Assembly: GCA_002419145.1 (NCBI GenBank) | Contig: DIFN01000001.1 | Coordinates: forward strand, 1 to 18,132 | From: Mageeibacillus sp. UBA5747 | Lineage (GTDB): Bacteria > Bacillota > Clostridia > Saccharofermentanales > UBA5734 | Length of the DNA: 18,132 bases | Direction of reading: 5' to 3' | Shown here: positions 14,827 through 18,132 of the stretch, one piece after another | Layout: every line of letters begins with the position of its first letter | Position numbering within the stretch: position 1 is the stretch's first letter | The notes under the pieces: model-generated | Database searches by the model: none | The model's input: only the letters and a program-made list of their open reading frames with translations | What the model was told of the DNA's origin: nothing | Made by a program: the position numbers and the translations under genes

Positions 14827-16311
14827 TCAGCGACGGCTGCGGATTTCAAAGAGGAGCAGGTAGGTGAGTTTGGTCAGGCGGGTCAGGTTGGCCAGGACCT
14901 TGACAGCCAAGACGAGGATCAGCAGCATCAGGGTCACGAGCAGGACGATGGTCAGGTTTGGATTGCTCTGCAATTGTTTGAGAGCCCGGTCGATCAGGGT
15001 GACACTGGAGAGGATCTGGCGGTCTGGTCCGACATCGACGGCGATGGTGGTGCCATCGCGCAGTTTGAAAATGGCCTGGCCGATGACTGTACCGGTCAGG
15101 ATGGGACGGGTAAAAGGCCCGAATGACTGGTATTGGACGGCACTATCCAGATAATCCTGCCCAATGGGCCGCACATACGTGATGGTTTTCAGATAGACGA
15201 GGCCAAAAGACTCGCCATCGACGGTCTGTTCCTGGCCGCCAAAGAAATGGTCGCCAGCCTCGACCAGGGTTGCGACTTCGAAATTATCTGCAACAGCGTT
15301 ATACAAAGCGACCGTATCATCGATGGCTGCTGAAGCAAGACCCCCGTGGATGAGCGTGATGATCGAAATGCCATTCGCAGTGCCAAATGTCACCGTCGCA
15401 GCAGAGGACCTATTGCTGAAAAAGGCTCCAGTGACCCGGTCCTCAGACAGGGTCCACAGGGTTTCCAGCTGATGATGCAGGGAAATGACCGTAGGTCCGG
15501 GCAAGACCAGGTACTCATTCCGGCGCGTCAAGGCCGATGCCAAGGTTTTATTCTGGCTGGCTGCCTTGACCAGGCGTGCCAGATCGCGCAACGTCGTGGA
15601 TGCTGTTTTTGGTTCCTGCGCGATCGTTTCACTTTGATTCTCTCCGGAGCGTTTCACCACAGCTGCCAGACCGGTGCTGCTGGTAAAAACCGTATCCAGC
15701 ATCTCGAGGCTCTGGGCTTTGTTGTTCATCAACAGGATGAAGTCGCTCTCTTCGCCGCTGATTTGTTCAGCCAGCGCAACCGCTGCGGCATCGGAATCAT
15801 AAAAAATGAGCCGCAGGAGCAAATACTCAAAACTATACTTTTCGCCTGTCTTGAGAGCCGGCTGCCCTTTGCTCACAGCCAGGTCGGCCATCTCAGCGGT
15901 TACGCTGCTGATGGTGATCATCGTCTCAGGCTTGAGCTGCTCAGAGGCAATCAGAGCAGTCATCAGCTTGGCTGATACGGGGCTATCCAGGGCAATCGCA
16001 CTGTTTTGCTCAAACAAGATACGGGAACGGTTGGCTTCCAGAACCATCATGGCCGTACCACTGACCGAAACCGGAGGCGTCGCCAGATTGGCGATCGACG
16101 CGTCCAGGTCAACTTCTGGCCCGGGCGCCTCAGAAACAGGCAGAACCGCTGCAGCGACCGCCACGGGTTCACCGACCGAGGAAGTGAGCCCCGGGATAAG
16201 CCCAGAAGAAAAGACAAAAAAAGAAACCAGCAAACACAAGCTGACAATCCGGCCTCTGCCGTGGCTAGTCGACGCGCTCCGACCCTTCCCCTGTGCCCTA
16301 TCTGCTACCAT
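14827..16311 (-). CDS. DacF-like carboxypeptidase homologue, probably inactive
   Basis: The 494-residue product is related to peptidase S11 D,D-carboxypeptidases, which trim peptidoglycan stem peptides outside the membrane. It has an N-terminal signal or anchor (about residues 21-40), the penicillin-binding fold (about 75-340), a C-terminal beta domain and a final transmembrane helix (about 454-475) with a basic tail. The three catalytic motifs are eroded: SxxK reads VSAK (112-115, flanked SPVSAKLMTAL), SxN reads YDS (171-173) and KTG reads VTG (293-295). The acylating serine therefore seems absent. I chose the ATG at 16311, with GGAG seven bases upstream; longer in-frame starts at 16362 or 16419 are possible. 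A structural or regulatory role in the cell wall is an inference. Confidence 0.8.
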   Translation of the reverse strand: MVADRAQGKGRSASTSHGRGRIVSLCLLVSFFVFSSGLIPGLTSSVGEPVAVAAAVLPVSEAPGPEVDLDASIANLATPPVSVSGTAMMVLEANRSRILFEQNSAIALDSPVSAKLMTALIASEQLKPETMITISSVTAEMADLAVSKGQPALKTGEKYSFEYLLLRLIFYDSDAAAVALAEQISGEESDFILLMNNKAQSLEMLDTVFTSSTGLAAVVKRSGENQSETIAQEPKTASTTLRDLARLVKAASQNKTLASALTRRNEYLVLPGPTVISLHHQLETLWTLSEDRVTGAFFSNRSSAATVTFGTANGISIITLIHGGLASAAIDDTVALYNAVADNFEVATLVEAGDHFFGGQEQTVDGESFGLVYLKTITYVRPIGQDYLDSAVQYQSFGPFTRPILTGTVIGQAIFKLRDGTTIAVDVGPDRQILSSVTLIDRALKQLQSNPNLTIVLLVTLMLLILVLAVKVLANLTRLTKLTYLLLFEIRSRR

Positions 16312-16476
16312 CTGCAACTCCAGCCCCAATACTGGCCCTGATTGACGATAAACACATCCCATTCGACCGTCAAATCCTGATCGGGCGCGCTGGCACGTGT
16401 CATGCCCAAATCTTATCATAGGCTACCCGACAGTAGCAAAAGAGATTTTCCAGTCGGCCGTGCAGCACCTGCAAAC

Positions 16477-16504
16477 ATTCATTATGAATCAATTGTTCAA
16501 ACAA
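16477..16504. repeat. Two adjacent inverted repeats
   Basis: ATTCAT-T-ATGAAT (16477-16489) is followed four bases on by TTGTT-CA-AACAA (16493-16504). Both are perfect in their arms. Their place in a divergent intergenic region suits operator sites, possibly for the AraC-type regulator, but no binding consensus is recognised. Confidence 0.45.
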
Positions 16505-16578
16505 CTGACCATCTGACTGGCAAAAAATAGGCAATTCCACGTTTCTTGTCATTTTCGGCCAGATAGCCGATGTTTTCC

Positions 16579-16608
16579 TTGCAAAAAACGACAATCTTTA
16601 TCTATACT
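16579..16608 (+). promoter_or_regulatory. Promoter of the AraC-family regulator
   Basis: TTGCAA (16579-16584) and TATACT (16603-16608) are separated by 18 bases within an A/T-rich run. Transcription would start near 16615, about 80 bases before the ATG at 16694. Confidence 0.6.
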
Positions 16609-16693
16609 TGTTTCATCATTTTGATAAAAAAACATCAGCGGCGCGCGCTCCTTGTCAACTTTGCCGACCGCTTGGCATTTCACCGGAGGATTC

Positions 16694-17650
16694 ATGAAAC
16701 CCGATCTGACCGACCTTTCCCCTCTGTCCAAAGTCCTGCCTGCCGACCAGCTCATTTCCTTGCCCGGTGGCTCTGTCGAAATCCGGATGACCGTCGACCC
16801 AGTCAACACCACAGCCGCGATTGAAGACAGCCATGAGCGCTACGAATTCCTGATCCCACTCTCCGTCCTGACTCACCTTTATATAGACAAGCGAATCATC
16901 GAAAGTCGCCCCGGCCAATTATTGATTATCAAGCCGCACACCCGCCATGGCGCCTCACGCGGCATGCAGCAGGGCAGCTTTATTTCGGTCTTTTTTCAGG
17001 CTGATTACATCGATCACCTGACCCGGGATATTCTTGGCCCGACTGCAGCACCTTTCCTGTGTGAGCAATGCCTGCTCCATTCCGAAGTTCAATCCGTTCT
17101 CGCCACCTTGATCACCGAGCTGCGCGAAAACCGCATCGGACGCGACCGTATCGTCTCCAGCCTGACCGAACAACTCGCGATTCAGCTCATTCGCCATTAT
17201 CACATCAGCCAGATCGAAGAATCCAACCTGTTTGACAAGCCTCTGACCGAAAGCCAGTCCCGTTTCCAGCCAGTCCTCGAGTACATGCATGAAAACCTTG
17301 AAGAAAAGCTGACCATCGAGCGCCTGGCAGAGCTGGCCCGCATGAACCGGTTCCATTTCATCCGTGCCTTCAAACAAGCTTTCGGCCAGAGTCCATATGA
17401 TTTCCTCACTGACCTCAGGATCACCCAGGCTAAACGCTTGCTCGTCCATACCCATCTCTCGGCCAACGATATCGGCAATCAGTGCGGCTTTTTCTCCGCC
17501 AGCCGGTTTTCTGCCGCATTCCGCCAGAACACCGGTATGACCCCGAGCGCCTACCGCACCAAAGTTTTGAGTGAACAACGCTCTCTCGACCGCTTTGCTG
17601 AGCCCGTCCAGACTCCCTATTACGCCGACTACGCCGAGCTGGCCCAGTAG
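16694..17650 (+). CDS. AraC-family transcriptional regulator
   Basis: The 318-residue product has an N-terminal cupin-like sensing domain (about residues 20-150), with PHTRHGASRG typical of the AraC ligand pocket, and a C-terminal DNA-binding domain (about 192-290). The first helix-turn-helix reads LTIERLAELARMNRFHFIRAF (split at 206-226), and the second lies around 256-278 with DIGNQCGFFSASRFSAAFR, closing on the family signature GMTPSAYR. GGAGGA lies immediately before the ATG, so the start is firm. The sensed ligand is unknown; most relatives of this layout respond to sugars or other small molecules. Candidate targets are its own promoter region and the sulfhydrylase gene that follows 189 bases downstream, whose upstream region is full of repeats. 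Confidence 0.93.
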   Translation: MKPDLTDLSPLSKVLPADQLISLPGGSVEIRMTVDPVNTTAAIEDSHERYEFLIPLSVLTHLYIDKRIIESRPGQLLIIKPHTRHGASRGMQQGSFISVFFQADYIDHLTRDILGPTAAPFLCEQCLLHSEVQSVLATLITELRENRIGRDRIVSSLTEQLAIQLIRHYHISQIEESNLFDKPLTESQSRFQPVLEYMHENLEEKLTIERLAELARMNRFHFIRAFKQAFGQSPYDFLTDLRITQAKRLLVHTHLSANDIGNQCGFFSASRFSAAFRQNTGMTPSAYRTKVLSEQRSLDRFAEPVQTPYYADYAELAQ

Positions 17651-17672
17651 AGTCCTCGCAGGAGCACTTTGA

Positions 17673-17692
17673 CCGGATCACGCCCGGATCAC
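17673..17692. repeat. Direct repeat CCGGATCAC, 11-bp period
   Basis: CCGGATCAC occurs at 17673-17681 and again at 17684-17692, with start points 11 bases apart, so both copies face the same side of the helix. AraC-family proteins often bind direct repeats, but usually at about 21-bp spacing, so the link is only a suggestion. Confidence 0.55.
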
Positions 17693-17727
17693 AAGGGAAA
17701 GCTCGGTCCGAACCGCGCCTTCCCTTG
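17692..17727 (+). terminator. Hairpin after the AraC-family gene
   Basis: CAAGGGAA (17692-17699) pairs with TTCCCTTG (17720-17727), and inside the loop CGGT/ACCG (17704-17715) forms a second stem. It lies 41 bases after the regulator stop. There is no T-run, so termination is uncertain; it may be a Rho-type end or a structured regulatory element. Confidence 0.35.
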
Positions 17728-17731
17728 CGTG

Positions 17732-17775
17732 AGCGTGCACACCGACCGGACTCTTGACTTTAGTTCTTGCACGCT
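17732..17775. repeat. Inverted repeat AGCGTGCA/TGCACGCT around the -35 box
   Basis: AGCGTGCA (17732-17739) and TGCACGCT (17768-17775) are perfect reverse complements, 28 bases apart. They bracket the -35 box and the second copy ends two bases before the -10 box of the sulfhydrylase promoter. This is a natural place for a repressor or activator pair of half-sites. Confidence 0.55.
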
Positions 17776-17782
17776 GTAAAAT
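17754..17782 (+). promoter_or_regulatory. Promoter of the sulfhydrylase gene
   Basis: TTGACT (17754-17759) and TAAAAT (17777-17782) are spaced by exactly 17 bases, each matching 5 of 6 consensus positions. The start would be near 17789, giving a 50-base leader. That leader contains the perfect palindrome CGCTGCAGCG (17816-17825) just before the ribosome site. Confidence 0.75.
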
Positions 17783-17839
17783 TCATTTAAATCATACTGG
17801 ATTACTTGGAATATACGCTGCAGCGCGGAGGCGAAGATC

Positions 17840-18132
17840 ATGAGCAAACTAGATCCCAGTAAATATTCATTTGACACGCTGGCTATCCACGCCGGCCAGG
17901 AGCCCGATCCGACGACCGGATCACGGGCTGTGCCGATTTACCAGACGACATCCTATGTCTTTGAAAATACACAGCATGGTGCAGACCTGTTCAGCCTAGC
18001 CCGCTCAGGCAATATTTACACCCGCATGATGAATCCGACCACCGCTGTTCTGGAAGAACGCATCGCCGCCCTCGAGGGGGGCGTAGGTGCTTTGGCTGTG
18101 GCATCCGGTTCAGCAGCAGTGACATATGCGAT
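17840..18132 (+). CDS. metY: O-acetylhomoserine sulfhydrylase, N-terminal part (runs off the end)
   Basis: The first 97 residues are visible and the gene continues past the window. They match the Cys/Met-metabolism PLP enzyme family: TLAIHAGQEPDPTTGSRAVP, then PIYQTTSYVF, GNIYTRMMNPT and ALEGGVGALAVASGSAA, with the tyrosine and arginine of YTR expected to hold the PLP phosphate. This block fits O-acetylhomoserine aminocarboxypropyltransferase, which makes homocysteine from O-acetylhomoserine and sulfide. Cystathionine gamma-lyase or synthase relatives are less likely, since the GQEPDPTTGSR and GADLFSL blocks favour the sulfhydrylase. GGAGG lies eight bases before the ATG. The PLP-binding lysine is beyond the edge, so I cannot confirm activity. 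Confidence 0.9.
   Translation, partial: MSKLDPSKYSFDTLAIHAGQEPDPTTGSRAVPIYQTTSYVFENTQHGADLFSLARSGNIYTRMMNPTTAVLEERIAALEGGVGALAVASGSAAVTYA

Larger units (their letters stand above)
16312..16693. other. Intergenic region between carboxypeptidase-like and AraC genes
   Basis: This 380-base divergent region holds the AraC-gene promoter (listed separately) and two close inverted repeats at 16477-16504. Its first part may encode an N-terminal extension of the carboxypeptidase homologue if an earlier start is used. A minus-strand TATGAT near 16430 could be a -10 box for that gene, but no -35 box fits. I see no convincing additional gene. Confidence 0.5.

Noticed and set aside
16400..16594. Short minus-strand open frame with a plausible-looking peptide containing four Cys
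   Set aside because: It has no good ribosome site, resembles no family that I know, and overlaps the divergent promoter region. A 50-residue gene starting at an internal ATG cannot be fully excluded.
17651..17839. SAM riboswitch before the sulfhydrylase gene
   Set aside because: I see none of the S-box landmarks, and the predicted transcript leader is only about 50 bases. A covariance search would settle this.
1..18132. Mobile elements or CRISPR arrays
   Set aside because: No transposase, integrase, terminal inverted repeats or regularly spaced repeats were seen anywhere in the window.

Overview
The window looks like chromosomal DNA of a GC-rich, anaerobic member of the Bacillota, probably class Clostridia. 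The reasons are strong AGGAGG-type ribosome sites, sigma-A-like promoters, and several gene families that I know mainly from Clostridia: a CD1871A-type 45-residue CXXC membrane protein, a DUF5685 protein beside a Cys-rich J-domain protein, and a DUF438/hemerythrin/PAS gene. I cannot name the genus. I see no phage, transposon, integron or CRISPR array.

Layout. Bases 1-300 hold an AT-richer stretch and, on the minus strand, tRNA-Ala(GGC) with its own promoter and terminator. On the plus strand, 497-5876 carries a long-chain acyl-CoA synthetase, then a collinear run of a membrane-anchored thioredoxin, the small CXXC protein, a membrane polyferredoxin, a helical-repeat protein and galactose mutarotase. 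The thioredoxin, CXXC protein and polyferredoxin look like one membrane redox module. The polyferredoxin and helical-repeat genes overlap, and the mutarotase starts at a TTG behind a strong ribosome site.

On the minus strand, 10404-5950 reads gltX, glnS, then an iron-dependent alcohol dehydrogenase. gltX and glnS are two bases apart. On the plus strand, 10547-13712 carries the DUF5685 protein, the J-domain protein with a Gln-rich linker and ten-Cys tail, a small multipass membrane protein, and a membrane GGDEF protein whose GGDEF signature is lost.

On the minus strand, 16311-13787 holds a D,D-carboxypeptidase homologue in which all three penicillin-binding-protein motifs are eroded, followed by a badly decayed DUF438/hemerythrin/PAS pseudogene. 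The plus strand then has an AraC-family regulator and, running off the right edge, an O-acetylhomoserine sulfhydrylase gene behind a repeat-rich promoter.

The most interesting points are the compact redox module, three genes in 4 kb that appear to have lost catalysis or integrity (GGDEF, hemerythrin/PAS, carboxypeptidase), and the layered repeats before the sulfhydrylase gene. All functional calls rest on reading motifs by eye, without database searches.
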